Of a stretch of DNA of 64,000 bases, positions 16,479 to 25,779 are shown piece after piece. Position numbers and translations under genes: made by a program. Each line of letters opens with the position of its first letter. The first letter of the stretch is position 1. The stretch is from Tropicimonas_B omnivorans (GTDB lineage: Bacteria > Pseudomonadota > Alphaproteobacteria > Rhodobacterales > Rhodobacteraceae). Location: assembly GCF_031846565.1 (NCBI RefSeq), contig NZ_JAVRHL010000002.1, positions 992,001 through 1,056,000 on the forward strand, written 5' to 3'. The notes below the pieces were generated by a model, which made no database searches, was not told where the DNA came from, and saw nothing but the letters and a program-made list of their open reading frames with translations.

Positions 16479-19400
16479 CTACGCCGGCTGTCTTGCGCCC
16501 TTCCGCACGCGTGCCACGGCTCCGAGGACGGCGACGTAGAAGACCGGCACCAGGAAGATCCCGATAACCGCTGCGGCGGCCATGCCGCCGAGAACGCCGA
16601 TGCCGATCGACTGCTGCGCGGCGGCGCCCGCACCCGAAGCGATCGCCAGGGGGAGCACGCCGAACATGAACGCAAGCGTCGTCATGAGGATCGGACGCAG
16701 GCGCATCCGGCAGGCGGTGATCGCGGCGTCCACGAGGCCTTTGCCTTCGCGCCGCTGTTCCTCGGCGAATTCCACGATCAGGATCGCGTTCCGCGCGGCC
16801 AGACCGATCGTCGTCAGAAGGCCGACCTTGAAGTAGACGTCGTTGAGCTGGCCGAAGAAGAGCGCCGCGCCGATCGCCCCGAAGATGCCGACAGGGACCG
16901 TCATCATCACGGCCAGCGGCAGGGCCCAGCTTTCGTAGAGCGCTGCGAGCGCGAGGAAGACGACGAGCGCCGACAGGGCGTAGAGCAGCGGCGCCTGGTT
17001 GCCCGAAAGCCGTTCCTGATAGGATAGCCCCGTCCATTCGACGCCGTAACCGTCGCCGAGATCCGCGACGAACTCCTCCATCAGCAGCATCGCGTCGCCG
17101 GAGGATACACCCTCCGCGGCGGTCCCGGTCAACTGGATCCCGCGTGTGGCGGCGAAGCGGTTGATGGCTTGAGGCTGCTCGTCCCAGACCAGCGAGGTGA
17201 ACGCGTCGAGCGAGACCATCTCGCCGGAATCGTTGCGGGCGTACCAGCGTCCGATATCCTCGGGCTGCGAGCGTGCTTCGGCCTGACCTTGCACGATCAC
17301 CGGGCGCAAGTCGTCGGCCATCGGGAAATCGCCTACCTCGCGCCCGCTGAAGATGACCGACAGCATCGCATTGACGTTACTGACGGACAGGCCGAGTGCG
17401 GCCGCTTTCTGCTGGTCGATGTCGATGCGGAGCGAGGACTGGATCGGGTTGTCGTTGCCGCGCAGATTGGTCAACCGCCCGTCTTGCTGCGCTGCTGCCA
17501 CGACCGCGTCGGCTGCTTCGGCGGTGCGCTCGGCGCCCTGACCGCTGCGGTCGACGAGATACATCGAGAAGCCCGAGGTTGCGCCCATTCCCTGGATCGC
17601 CGGCGGTTGGAGCGCGTAGACGGTGCCGGCCCGGTTGTTGAGATAGAAGTGCTGGTTGATCTGCGCGGAGATATCGGCCGCGCTCGTACCCTCGCGCTCT
17701 TCATAATCCGCCAGCTTGACGAAGAGCATGGCCGACGACTGACCCGAGCCGCCGAAGCTGAAGCCCATGACGCCGAAAACCGACTCCACCGCGTCTCCCT
17801 GCGCGTTGAGCAGGTAGTCTTCGACCTCGGACACGCGGGCCTCGGTCCTGGGGGTCGTCGATCCGTCGGGGGTCGAGACCATGACCAGCAGGACGCCCTG
17901 ATCCTCCTGCGGAATGAACGAGCTCGGCAGACGGTCGTAGAAGTAGAGCGCGCCGGCCGTGATGGCGGCAAGAACCACGAGCATCGAGAGGGGCCGCCGG
18001 ATCAGGACGCCGACGGCACGGCCATAGCCCGATGTGGTGCGATCGAGGGAGGTGTTGAACCAGCGTGCCGGCGCAAAGCGCGACCGGTGGCTGCTTTGCT
18101 TGAGCAAGGTCGCGCACATGGCCGGCGTGAGGATGACCGCGACCCCCAGCGACAGGACCATGGCGGTGATGATCGTGATGGAGAACTGGCGGTAGATCGC
18201 CCCGGTCGAGCCGGTCATGAAAGCCATTGGCAGGAACACTGCCGACAGGACGAGCACGATGCCGATGAGGGCGGAGGTGATCTCCTTCATGCTCTTTTCG
18301 GTGGCCGCGACGGGATCCAGTCCTTCCTCGTCCATGATCCGTTCCACGTTCTCCACGACCACGATGGCGTCGTCGACCAGAAGGCCGATGGCGAGCACCA
18401 GGGCGAACATCGTCAGCGTGTTGATTGTGAAGCCGAAGAGCAGCAGCACGCCGAAGGTCCCGAGCAGCACCACGGGCACGGCGACGACGGGGATAAGCGT
18501 CGCCCTCCAGCTTTGCAGGAAGACGAAGATCACGATGAAGACGAGGACCACCGCCTCGATCAGCGTGTGGTAGACTTGGTTGATGGATTCCTCGATGAAC
18601 GGGGAGGTGTCGTAGGGATAGACGACCTCGACCCCGTCGGGCAGCGCCGCGCCCAGTGTCGTCAGCGTTTCGCGGACCCGATCGGCGGTGGCGACGGCGT
18701 TCGCGCCCGGCGCCAGCGAGACCGAGAAGCCAGCAGCGGGCTGGCCGTTGTAGCGCCCGCCGGTGCCGTAGGATTCCTGCCCGATGGCAATGTCGGCGAC
18801 GTCGCCGAGGAAAATGGTCGATCCGTCCCGCGAGGTCTTGAGCAGGATGCGTTCGAATTCTTCGGCGGTGCTCAGCTGGGACTGCGCCGAGAGGGCCACG
18901 GTGATCTGCTGACCCTTGGCGATGGGCTCGCTGCCGAGTTGGCCCACGGTCAGGTTGGAGTTCTGCTCGGAGATCGCGGCGGTCACGTCGGCGGGGGTCA
19001 CACGGTACTGGTTCATCCGAAGCGGATCCATCCAGATCCGCATGGCGTAGCCGGCGCCGAAAAGCTGGGCCGAACCGACGCCGTCGAGGCGCTGGATCGG
19101 GCCCACGATCCGACCCGTCACCAGATCACCCAGTTCCAGCGAGGTGCTGTTTCCCTCGGGGTCGACCAGAGCCGCCACCAGAAGCGTCGAACTGGTCGAC
19201 CGCCTCACGGACACGCCGTTCTGCTGAACGATCGAGGGCAGCTGCGCGGAGACACGCTGCATCGCGTTCTGAACCTGCACCTGCGCGATGTCCGGATCGA
19301 CGCCGTCCTCGAAGGTCAGAACGACGCCGCCGCTCCCGGACGACGACGAGGAGGTCATGTAGATCACGCCTTCGATCCCGGTCAGCGCGTCTTCGATGAT

Positions 19401-19589
19401 CGATGTGACCGAGTTGGCGACGACCTCCGCATTGGCTCCGCCGTACGTGGCGCTGACGTTGATCGTCGTGGGGGCGATCTGGGGATACTGCTCGATCGGC
19501 AGACGCCAGAGGCTGATTGCCCCCATGAGCATCACGAGAACGGCGATGACCCACGCGAAGACGGGTCGGTGGATGAAGAACTGTGCCAT
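16479..19589 (-). CDS. RND efflux pump inner-membrane transporter (AcrB/MexB family)
   Basis: A 1036-residue HAE1-type proton/drug antiporter. The N-terminus 'IHRPVFAWVIAVLVMLMGAI' is the first membrane helix, 'LPIEQYPQIAPTTINVSATY' begins the porter domain, and 'LVDDAIVVVENVERIM' holds the two helix-IV Asp residues of the proton relay. 'TLAFMFGVLPLAIASGAGA' near the end is the final family block. Twelve membrane helices and two large periplasmic loops are expected. It pumps hydrophobic compounds from the inner membrane/periplasm outward with the adaptor encoded 9 bp upstream. No outer-membrane channel gene is adjacent. It is convergent with the CitE-like gene over a 212-bp gap. Confidence 0.95.
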   Translation of the reverse strand: MAQFFIHRPVFAWVIAVLVMLMGAISLWRLPIEQYPQIAPTTINVSATYGGANAEVVANSVTSIIEDALTGIEGVIYMTSSSSSGSGGVVLTFEDGVDPDIAQVQVQNAMQRVSAQLPSIVQQNGVSVRRSTSSTLLVAALVDPEGNSTSLELGDLVTGRIVGPIQRLDGVGSAQLFGAGYAMRIWMDPLRMNQYRVTPADVTAAISEQNSNLTVGQLGSEPIAKGQQITVALSAQSQLSTAEEFERILLKTSRDGSTIFLGDVADIAIGQESYGTGGRYNGQPAAGFSVSLAPGANAVATADRVRETLTTLGAALPDGVEVVYPYDTSPFIEESINQVYHTLIEAVVLVFIVIFVFLQSWRATLIPVVAVPVVLLGTFGVLLLFGFTINTLTMFALVLAIGLLVDDAIVVVENVERIMDEEGLDPVAATEKSMKEITSALIGIVLVLSAVFLPMAFMTGSTGAIYRQFSITIITAMVLSLGVAVILTPAMCATLLKQSSHRSRFAPARWFNTSLDRTTSGYGRAVGVLIRRPLSMLVVLAAITAGALYFYDRLPSSFIPQEDQGVLLVMVSTPDGSTTPRTEARVSEVEDYLLNAQGDAVESVFGVMGFSFGGSGQSSAMLFVKLADYEEREGTSAADISAQINQHFYLNNRAGTVYALQPPAIQGMGATSGFSMYLVDRSGQGAERTAEAADAVVAAAQQDGRLTNLRGNDNPIQSSLRIDIDQQKAAALGLSVSNVNAMLSVIFSGREVGDFPMADDLRPVIVQGQAEARSQPEDIGRWYARNDSGEMVSLDAFTSLVWDEQPQAINRFAATRGIQLTGTAAEGVSSGDAMLLMEEFVADLGDGYGVEWTGLSYQERLSGNQAPLLYALSALVVFLALAALYESWALPLAVMMTVPVGIFGAIGAALFFGQLNDVYFKVGLLTTIGLAARNAILIVEFAEEQRREGKGLVDAAITACRMRLRPILMTTLAFMFGVLPLAIASGAGAAAQQSIGIGVLGGMAAAAVIGIFLVPVFYVAVLGAVARVRKGARQPA

Positions 19590-19598
19590 GATGCGCCG

Positions 19599-20753
19599 TT
19601 ATTCCGCTTCGGTGTCGCCGGGTGCATCGGCATCCTCGAGATCGCGAACGACGCCGTCCTCGTCGAGCATGACCGGAACGGTCTGCACCTCGATCCCGGT
19701 CGTGAGGTTTGCCAGGCCGTCGACGGCCAGAAGCTCTCCGGCTGCGACCCCGTCGGTCACGATCCAGCCATGCTCGTGCGTGCCGATCTCGTTCAGGCTG
19801 CGCTGCTCGGCTGCCCCGTCCACGACGACCCAGGCCGTCAGCTCTCCGGTCGGTGCCCGCTCGGTGGCCGATTGCGGCACAAGGATCGCTCGGGCCGAGC
19901 CCAGCATGACCTCCGACCGGACGAACATGCCCGGGAGGAGAACATGGCGGGGGTTCTCGAAGCGGAAGCGGGTCGCGCGGGAGCCGGTCGTCTCGGATAC
20001 GTTCTGTCCCGTTGCGACCATCTGCCCGTCGGCGTCGAAGGTGCGGCCCGTCTCGAGCGTCAGCGTCGCCGTGATCGACTCCGCGATCTCCACCCGATCG
20101 CTCGACACATCGTCGATCAGTGACAGGATGCGCGCCGAGGGTGCCCAGATCTCCACGTCGATCGGGTCCAGCTGCGTGACAGTCGCAAGGGCGTCCGCCT
20201 GGTTGGCTGCAACCAGATCGCCCACCGAAACGTTCGCGAAGCCGGCAACCCCCGTGATGGGGCTGGTTACCGTCGTGCGATCCAGATCCGTCCGCGCCAA
20301 ATCGCGGGTCACGGTCGCCGATTGCAGCGTCGCCCGCGCCTGTTCCAGCGTGCTGCGGGCTGTATCGACCTGCGCCTGCGACGTCCCGGTCCCGAGCAGT
20401 TGCTCGGAACGCTGTAGCGCCGCTTCGGCCTCCTGCACCGATGCCCGGGCCGCGGCGAGATCGGCTTCGGCGGCGCGAAGGTCGGCCTCGTAAGTCGAGG
20501 GATCGATCCGGAAGAGGACATCGCCTGTCTCGACCGGCCGTCCGGCCTGGTAGCCAATCTCGGTCACGGTGCCTTCGACGCGCGGGCGGATTTCCACCTG
20601 GGCTGAAGCGATCGCGCGCCCTGGCTCGACGATGGTGCGGGGAACGGCCTGGGTCTTCAGTTCGATCACACCGACGGTCGGCGGCGGCATCTGGGCATTC
20701 GCGGCGGATGCAAGAAAAACGCCGGCAAGAAGGTGCGTGAAGCGAAAGGCCAT
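19599..20753 (-). CDS. RND efflux periplasmic adaptor (membrane fusion protein)
   Basis: A 384-residue adaptor. It has an N-terminal signal peptide ('THLLAGVFLASAANA'), a first beta/lipoyl half 'GRAIASAQVEIRPRVEGTV', an alpha-hairpin rich in Ala and Glu at residues ~95-165, and the second lipoyl half 'SPITGVAGFANVSVGDLV'. 'VLLPGMFVRSEVMLG' is the conserved barrel block. There is no lipobox Cys right after the signal peptide. It links the RND pump to an outer-membrane channel. The acidic C-terminus is unremarkable. No regulator gene is next to it. Confidence 0.93.
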   Translation of the reverse strand: MAFRFTHLLAGVFLASAANAQMPPPTVGVIELKTQAVPRTIVEPGRAIASAQVEIRPRVEGTVTEIGYQAGRPVETGDVLFRIDPSTYEADLRAAEADLAAARASVQEAEAALQRSEQLLGTGTSQAQVDTARSTLEQARATLQSATVTRDLARTDLDRTTVTSPITGVAGFANVSVGDLVAANQADALATVTQLDPIDVEIWAPSARILSLIDDVSSDRVEIAESITATLTLETGRTFDADGQMVATGQNVSETTGSRATRFRFENPRHVLLPGMFVRSEVMLGSARAILVPQSATERAPTGELTAWVVVDGAAEQRSLNEIGTHEHGWIVTDGVAAGELLAVDGLANLTTGIEVQTVPVMLDEDGVVRDLEDADAPGDTEAE

Positions 20754-21239
20754 GTCTGTTCCTCGTGCGGTCCGGCGGGCGAACCCGGCTTTTCAAGCTC
20801 ACTTCCACAGAACTGCACCCTGTGCAACGAGCTGACCCAAACGTGATGGGGGGCCTCGATGATTACCCGCAAAACGACGTCCGGTCCCGGCTCTGTTGCG
20901 CAAAGTCCGGGTGAGGGGGTCGTCTCGTAGTTCGACCCGGACATGGTCTGGGTGCCGCCGCCGACCGGCAAGCGAGGCCGTCAGCCGCAGGCACGGCAGC
21001 GCCGGTATCACCACCTAAGCCGCGCCAAGGGACATCGGCATTTGCGCTTGCAAATAGATAACAAGTTAAACAATCTGACCGGGCGAACTCGATTTCGGCC
21101 CGCATCCGACAGGGACGTGCGATTTCGCCGAAGGGGCGCGGAACGAGATCCGGCGTGACCCGGTGTCATCGGGTGCCAGTCGCGTCAGCTCTCGTACCGG
21201 GTGCGCCAAGAGGCGGCCCGGATCTGCAGGGAGAGGACA
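20754..21239. other. Divergent control region of the RND pump and the Tm-1-like gene
   Basis: No gene is supported in these 486 bases. Contents seen: an inverted repeat GTCCGGGT/ACCCGGAC (20905-20912 with 20935-20942, 22-base loop); a TAACAAGTTA palindrome at 21059-21068 in an AT-rich patch; and the purine-rich ribosome-binding site GGGAGAGGA just before 21240. The stretch around 20890 also resembles an IS-type terminal repeat ('GGCTCTGTTGCGCAAA'), but nothing else of an element is present. Confidence 0.5.
21059..21068. promoter_or_regulatory. Putative HpaR-type operator (partial) before the Tm-1-like gene
   Basis: TAACAAGTTA, flanked as ATAACAAGTTAAA, gives the central ten bases of the TTAACAAGTTAA palindrome found before tctC and the TRAP operon. 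It lies about 170 bp upstream of the Tm-1-like gene. Confidence 0.45.
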
Positions 21240-22493
21240 ATGACCGATAGAAAAACGATACTGATCATCGGCACCTACGATACGAAGGACGGCGAGCTGC
21301 ACTTCGTGTCGGATCGCATCCGCAAGCTCGGCGGCGATGTCTTGGAGATGGATGTCAGCGTACTCGGCGATCCCTCGCGCCCAACCGACATTTCGAAGCA
21401 CGACGTGGCGAAGGCGGCCGACAAGTCGATCACCGACGTGATCGCCGCGGGCGATGAGAACGTCGCGATGCAGATCATGGCGGAGGGGGCTTCGAAGCTG
21501 ACGGAGCAGCTCTGTGCAGAGGGCCGGATCGACGGGATGATCGCGCTTGGCGGCACGATGGGCACGGATCTGGCGCTCGATTGCGCTCGGGCGCTGCCGC
21601 TCGGCGTGCCGAAATACGTCGTATCCACCATCGCGTTTTCGGGGCTGATCGCGCCCGATCGGCTGTCGGCGGACATCCAGATGATCCTCTGGGCGGGCGG
21701 TCTCTACGGGCTCAACGATATCTGCATGGCGACGCTGAGCCAGGCAGCCGGCGCGGTCTACGGGGCGGCGCAGGCGGTCGTGCATCCCGCTCCCGACCGG
21801 CCGGTGATCGGGATGACGAGCCTCGGCTCCTCGGCGCTGAAATACATGATCCATCTGCGCCAGCCGCTGATCGACCGCGGATTCTCGGTTGCCGTGTTCC
21901 ATGCAACTGGCATGGGCGGCATGGCGCTGGAGAGCCTCGCCGAGCAGGGTTACTTCGCCGCCGTCCTCGATTTCACCGTGCAGGAGGTCGGCAACCTTAT
22001 GGCCGGCTCGCTGGTCAATGCAGGCGAGGACCGGATGCTGGCCGCCGGGCGCCGGGGCACGCCGGTGATCGCGGCGCCGGCTTTCGGCGACATGATCGAC
22101 TTTCCCGCGTGGCAGTCGCCGCCGGGCCGCTTCCAGGACCGGGATTACCACGCCCACAACCGACTGATCGCGTCGGCCTTCCTGACCGGAGAAGAGCGGC
22201 GGGAGCTGGCGCGCGACGTCTCCGCGCGCCTCAAACAGTCGAAGGGCCCGGTGGAATTCCTGCTGCCGGCGCGCGGCATCCATGCCTGGGACGTGGAGGG
22301 TATGCCCGCGCACGATCCGGACGCTCTGGCCGAAATGGTGGACGAATACCGCAAGGTGATCACGGAACCGGTCGTGCTGCACGACCTCGATTGTCACATC
22401 AACGATCTCGCCTTCGCCGACAAGGCGCTCGAGGTCATCGACCGATGGGTCGCCGACGGCACCATTCGGATGGAGACCGAGGCGCAGGGTTAG
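21240..22493 (+). CDS. Tm-1-like ATP-binding domain protein (UPF0261 family)
   Basis: A 417-residue protein matching the UPF0261 family: 'ILIIGTYDTKDGELHFVSDR' at the N-terminus (the Tm-1 ATP-binding start), 'IDGMIALGGTMGTDLALDCA', 'VHPAPDRPVIGMTSLGSSAL', 'VFHATGMGGMALESLAEQGY' and a C-terminal 'HDLDCHINDLAFADKALEVI'. In plants the Tm-1 protein binds ATP and blocks a viral replicase; the bacterial role is unknown, and members often lie beside catabolic genes. The start ATG 21240 is preceded by GGGAGAGGAC. A partial TAACNNGTTA site upstream suggests co-regulation with the homoprotocatechuate genes. Confidence 0.85.
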   Translation: MTDRKTILIIGTYDTKDGELHFVSDRIRKLGGDVLEMDVSVLGDPSRPTDISKHDVAKAADKSITDVIAAGDENVAMQIMAEGASKLTEQLCAEGRIDGMIALGGTMGTDLALDCARALPLGVPKYVVSTIAFSGLIAPDRLSADIQMILWAGGLYGLNDICMATLSQAAGAVYGAAQAVVHPAPDRPVIGMTSLGSSALKYMIHLRQPLIDRGFSVAVFHATGMGGMALESLAEQGYFAAVLDFTVQEVGNLMAGSLVNAGEDRMLAAGRRGTPVIAAPAFGDMIDFPAWQSPPGRFQDRDYHAHNRLIASAFLTGEERRELARDVSARLKQSKGPVEFLLPARGIHAWDVEGMPAHDPDALAEMVDEYRKVITEPVVLHDLDCHINDLAFADKALEVIDRWVADGTIRMETEAQG

Positions 22494-22605
22494 GCCGGCG
22501 GTGCCGTGACCCGGGGCGGGTGCATCGTCTCGTATGGCCCGCGTCTCCGTCCCGGTGGGGTGGTGCACTGGTTCACACGTTAATCATTGACAGCCGGCCC
22601 TACGC

Positions 22606-22617
22606 TTAACAAGTTAA
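22606..22617. promoter_or_regulatory. Putative HpaR-type operator before tctC
   Basis: TTAACAAGTTAA is a palindrome TTAAC-NN-GTTAA, 59 bp before the tctC start. A TTGACA hexamer at 22587-22592 lies just upstream, so the site would overlap the -10 region of such a promoter and block it. The same 12 bases recur at 34503-34514. Confidence 0.6.
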
Positions 22618-22676
22618 CTTTATAGACGTCGAGTCGAATCGACGCGCAACCGGTCCATGACAACGGGGAGACCATC

Positions 22677-23612
22677 TTGAAAACGATCCTTCGCGCAGCA
22701 AGCGCCATCGCTCTTGCCGCGGCTCCGGCCGTGGCGACGGCCGAGTACCCGGAAAAGCCGGTCAATTTCGTGATCCCGTTCCCGCCGGGCGATCTCGAGG
22801 ACGTGCTGACACGGATGATCGCCGAGGACTTCCAGGAGGCCTACGGCGTCGCGGCGGCGGTCATCAACCGGCCGTCCGATAGCGGGCCGTTCCCCGGCGC
22901 CGCGTCCGTGGCCAGTGCCGCGCCCGACGGCTACACCATCGGCTCCTTCGTGGTCGACATCCCGGTGGTGGGACCGCAGCTCGGCATCCCGGCGCTCGAT
23001 CCGAACCCGTTCGAGCCGCTCGGCATCTTCCTGACCTATCCGTTCGTGATCGCGGCCGCCGGCGATGCGCCCTATTCGACGATGGAAGAGCTGGCCGACT
23101 ACGCGCAGGACAACCGCGTCGTCCTCGGGCATTTCGGGTCTTTCGCGCTGCCCACCCAGGCGACGCTCGCCGCCGCCAAGCAGCTCGGCTTCGAATGGGG
23201 GGCGGACGCCTCGGCCGACGCGCTCGATTGCAATTCGCTGGCTTCGGGCGATTTCGACGTGATCAACACGACGGTCCAGCAGGTCTTTCCCTGCGTCGAC
23301 GAACTGACGATCCTCGCCGCGGTGACCGAGCAGCCGATCGAGATCCTCCCCGATGCGCCGACGCTGGGATCCATCGCGCCGGAGCTGAACGTGTCGCTGT
23401 GGAACGGGCTCTTCGTGCCGGCCGACACCCCGGACGATGTGCGCGAAAAGATCGTCGCCGTCGCGAAGGAAACCGTGATGTCCGAACGCGCGCAGCAATT
23501 GTCTCAGGAAACCGGCGCGCTGATCTACTGGATGGACGCCGAAGAGGCGGAGGCCCGGATCGAAAGCGACATCTCGGTCATCGGCCAGATCAACGAGATG
23601 ATCGAAGAGTGA
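22677..23612 (+). CDS. tctC: Tripartite tricarboxylate transporter substrate-binding protein (TctC/Bug family)
   Basis: A 311-residue periplasmic binding protein with a signal peptide ('LRAASAIALAAAPAVATAEY') and the family start 'YPEKPVNFVIPFPPGD'. Later blocks are 'VASAAPDGYTIG' and 'LGSIAPELNVSLWNGLFVPA'. It binds a carboxylate in the periplasm and delivers it to TctAB encoded next. The start is TTG 22677 with CGGGGAGA upstream; no better ATG is in frame. A 20-bp GC palindrome follows the gene before tctB. The ligand is unknown; Bug proteins bind carboxylates and some aromatic acids. Confidence 0.88.
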   Translation: MKTILRAASAIALAAAPAVATAEYPEKPVNFVIPFPPGDLEDVLTRMIAEDFQEAYGVAAAVINRPSDSGPFPGAASVASAAPDGYTIGSFVVDIPVVGPQLGIPALDPNPFEPLGIFLTYPFVIAAAGDAPYSTMEELADYAQDNRVVLGHFGSFALPTQATLAAAKQLGFEWGADASADALDCNSLASGDFDVINTTVQQVFPCVDELTILAAVTEQPIEILPDAPTLGSIAPELNVSLWNGLFVPADTPDDVREKIVAVAKETVMSERAQQLSQETGALIYWMDAEEAEARIESDISVIGQINEMIEE

Positions 23613-23620
23613 CAGGCCCG

Positions 23621-23640
23621 GGGCCCGGCGCGCCGGGCCC
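23621..23640 (+). terminator. GC-rich perfect palindrome between tctC and tctB
   Basis: A perfect 20-bp inverted repeat (GGGCCCGGCG and its complement) lies 8 bases after the tctC stop. Without a T-run it is more likely an mRNA-end stabiliser or partial terminator that favours binding-protein expression than a full terminator. The same arrangement is seen after the Liv-type binding protein at 3445-3473. Confidence 0.55.
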
Positions 23641-23707
23641 GGCCGCACGACCGGTCGCGCCGCGCCCCGCCGGGACGCGCGGTGCACGCCGTCGCGGAGG
23701 ATGACAC

Positions 23708-24247
23708 ATGTCCGATCCACACCATGAACCGCATGTCTTCCCGCTCGGGCGGAAACCCGGAGAGCTGCTGTTCTGTGCGGCGTTCCTGATCTTCGCGGCA
23801 GCGGTGCTGGCGATGATGAGCTGGCAGACAAGCTGGCTGCCCTCGGCCGGACTGGCCGCGCAGCCACGCCTCTGGCCTGCGCTATCTCTGGGGGGGATGG
23901 CGCTCTTCGGGGCGATCCTGTGGGCGCGGACCTTTCGCACGATGCGCACGCCCGGCCGTTGGCAGGAGGCCGCGCAGTGGATGCGATCGCTCGAATTCGT
24001 CGGCTGGTATGTCCTTTACGTGCTGGCCATTCCGGTGATCGGGTATCTGCCCGCGACGATCCTGTTCTGCGTGCTGCTGACGCTGCGGCTCGGCTACCGG
24101 TCCCGCCTCGCGCTGATCTCGGCCTTTGCCTTCGCGCTCTTCGTGGTGCTGACGTTCAAGACCGCCTTCAACGTCAAGATCCCCGGCGGCGCGCTCTACG
24201 AGCTGGCGCCGGAGGGTCTGCGCTACATCCTGATCCGTTACTTCTGA
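23708..24247 (+). CDS. tctB: Tripartite tricarboxylate transporter small membrane subunit (TctB family)
   Basis: A 179-residue protein with about four hydrophobic segments, as in TctB: 'GELLFCAAFLIFAAAVLAMM', a second segment near residue 60, 'YVLYVLAIPVIGYLPATILF' and the last near residue 145. 'QPRLWPALSLGGMALFGAI' resembles the conserved second segment. It supports the large TctA channel. It is 95 bp after tctC and 10 bp before tctA. Confidence 0.85.
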   Translation: MSDPHHEPHVFPLGRKPGELLFCAAFLIFAAAVLAMMSWQTSWLPSAGLAAQPRLWPALSLGGMALFGAILWARTFRTMRTPGRWQEAAQWMRSLEFVGWYVLYVLAIPVIGYLPATILFCVLLTLRLGYRSRLALISAFAFALFVVLTFKTAFNVKIPGGALYELAPEGLRYILIRYF

Positions 24248-24257
24248 GGCCCGCCTG

Positions 24258-25775
24258 ATGGACCTTCTGCTCTCCAGCATCGACATCATCGCCCGGTGGG
24301 ACGTGATCGCGGCCATCGTGGTCGGCTCGATCGGCGGCGTACTCGTGGGATCGCTTCCGGGCGTGGGGGCCGCGGTCGCGATCGCGATCATGCTGCCCGC
24401 GACCTTCATGCTGGAGCCGATCGTCGGGCTGACCGCGCTCCTGGGCGTCTACGGCTCGTCGATGTTCGGCGGCGCTATCCCGGCGATCCTGGTGAACACG
24501 CCCGGCACGCCGGTCAACGCGCTGACCACCTATGACGGTTTTCCGATGACCCAGCGCGGTGAGGCGCGGCGGGCGCTGGCGCTGGCCTATTCGGCGTCGT
24601 TCTTCGGCGGCATCTTCTCGATCATCTGCCTGATGCTGTTCGCGCCGATCCTGGCGAAGGTCGCGCCGATGTTCGGCGCGCGCGAGATATTCCTTGCAGC
24701 GCTTCTGGGCATCGTCCTCGTCGTGCTGAACCACCGGGGACAGGTCCTCGCCGCGGCGATGCTGGCCTGTTTCGGGATCTTCCTGCAGACAATCGGGCTC
24801 GAGGGTACGGGGTACACGCAGCGCTACACCTTCGGGCAGGGCTGGCTGCAGAACGGAATCGACCTGATCGTCGTGGTCCTCGGCATATTCGCCATCAGTC
24901 AGGCGCTGGTGCTGTTTCTCGACAAGGACAAGAACTTTCCCATGCCGACGGTCGGCAAGAAGGGATTCTTCAAGGTCATGGGCGAGCTTTGGGTGTTCCG
25001 GCGCCTCGCGCTCGTCGGATCGTCCTTCGGGGTGTTCTGCGGGATGATCCCCGGCGTGGGCGAGTTCATGTCGCAGTTCATGTCCTATTCCTACGCGCAG
25101 CGCACCTCCAAGACGCCGGAACTGTTCGGCAAGGGCAATCCCGAGGGGCTCGTCGCGTCGGAGGCCGCGAACAATTCCGTTCCGCCCGCGGCGATGGTGC
25201 CGCTGCTCGCGCTCGGCATCCCGGGTGAAGAGCTGACCGCGATGATGCTGGCGGTGTTCTACGTGCACAACGTCATCCCCGGCCCCCAGCTCTTCGCCAA
25301 CGAGATGGATTTCATCCTCGCGCTCTACCTGTGCCTCATCATCCTCAACGTGCTCGTGGTGCTGTTCCTGTTCTTTGCCACCGACACGCTGATGAAGGTC
25401 ATGCTGATCCCGAACCGGTTTCTCGGCATGATGATCCTGACGTTCAGCCTGATCGGCGTCTATTCGCTGCGCAATTCGCTGAGCGACGTCTTCGTCGCCT
25501 CAGGCTTCGGCGTCTTCGGGATGATCCTCAAACGGCTGGATTACCCGACCTCTCCGGTGATCCTCGGCATCGTGCTGGGCGGGCTGATGGAGGACAAGCT
25601 GCGCACCGCGATGGCGCGGGTCCAGACGCCTTTGGATTTCATCGACCGGCCCATCGCCTTCATCCTGTTCTGCATGATCGTCTTCGCGCTCCTTCTGCAT
25701 GGCTGGACGATGTGGAAGGCGCGGCGTGGCGATACGATCGACGAACTCCATTCCGACAGCCGCAGCGAAGGATAA
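24258..25775 (+). CDS. tctA: Tripartite tricarboxylate transporter large permease (TctA family)
   Basis: A 505-residue inner-membrane permease with about 11-12 hydrophobic segments. Family signatures are 'VGSIGGVLVGSLPGVGAAVA' near the N-terminus, 'YGSSMFGGAIPAILVNTPGT' (the glycine-rich substrate loop) and the repeat of that element, 'GMIPGVGEFMSQFMSY' with 'EAANNSVPPAAMVPLLALGI'. It moves the TctC-bound carboxylate inward with a cation gradient. It is followed 4 bp later by the aldehyde dehydrogenase gene, so transport and degradation genes form one transcript. Confidence 0.92.
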   Translation: MDLLLSSIDIIARWDVIAAIVVGSIGGVLVGSLPGVGAAVAIAIMLPATFMLEPIVGLTALLGVYGSSMFGGAIPAILVNTPGTPVNALTTYDGFPMTQRGEARRALALAYSASFFGGIFSIICLMLFAPILAKVAPMFGAREIFLAALLGIVLVVLNHRGQVLAAAMLACFGIFLQTIGLEGTGYTQRYTFGQGWLQNGIDLIVVVLGIFAISQALVLFLDKDKNFPMPTVGKKGFFKVMGELWVFRRLALVGSSFGVFCGMIPGVGEFMSQFMSYSYAQRTSKTPELFGKGNPEGLVASEAANNSVPPAAMVPLLALGIPGEELTAMMLAVFYVHNVIPGPQLFANEMDFILALYLCLIILNVLVVLFLFFATDTLMKVMLIPNRFLGMMILTFSLIGVYSLRNSLSDVFVASGFGVFGMILKRLDYPTSPVILGIVLGGLMEDKLRTAMARVQTPLDFIDRPIAFILFCMIVFALLLHGWTMWKARRGDTIDELHSDSRSEG

Positions 25776-25779
25776 GCAC

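Noticed and set aside
17169..20123. A 984-codon open frame on the plus strand opposite the RND pump and adaptor
   Set aside because: It is the antisense of two clear RND genes. The translation is rich in Arg, Asp, Gly and His with no domain pattern; long antisense frames are expected in high-GC DNA.
20881..20945. IS-like terminal sequence 'GGCTCTGTTGCGCAAA' upstream of the Tm-1-like gene
   Set aside because: No transposase, second end or target duplication is seen, so the similarity alone does not support a mobile element.
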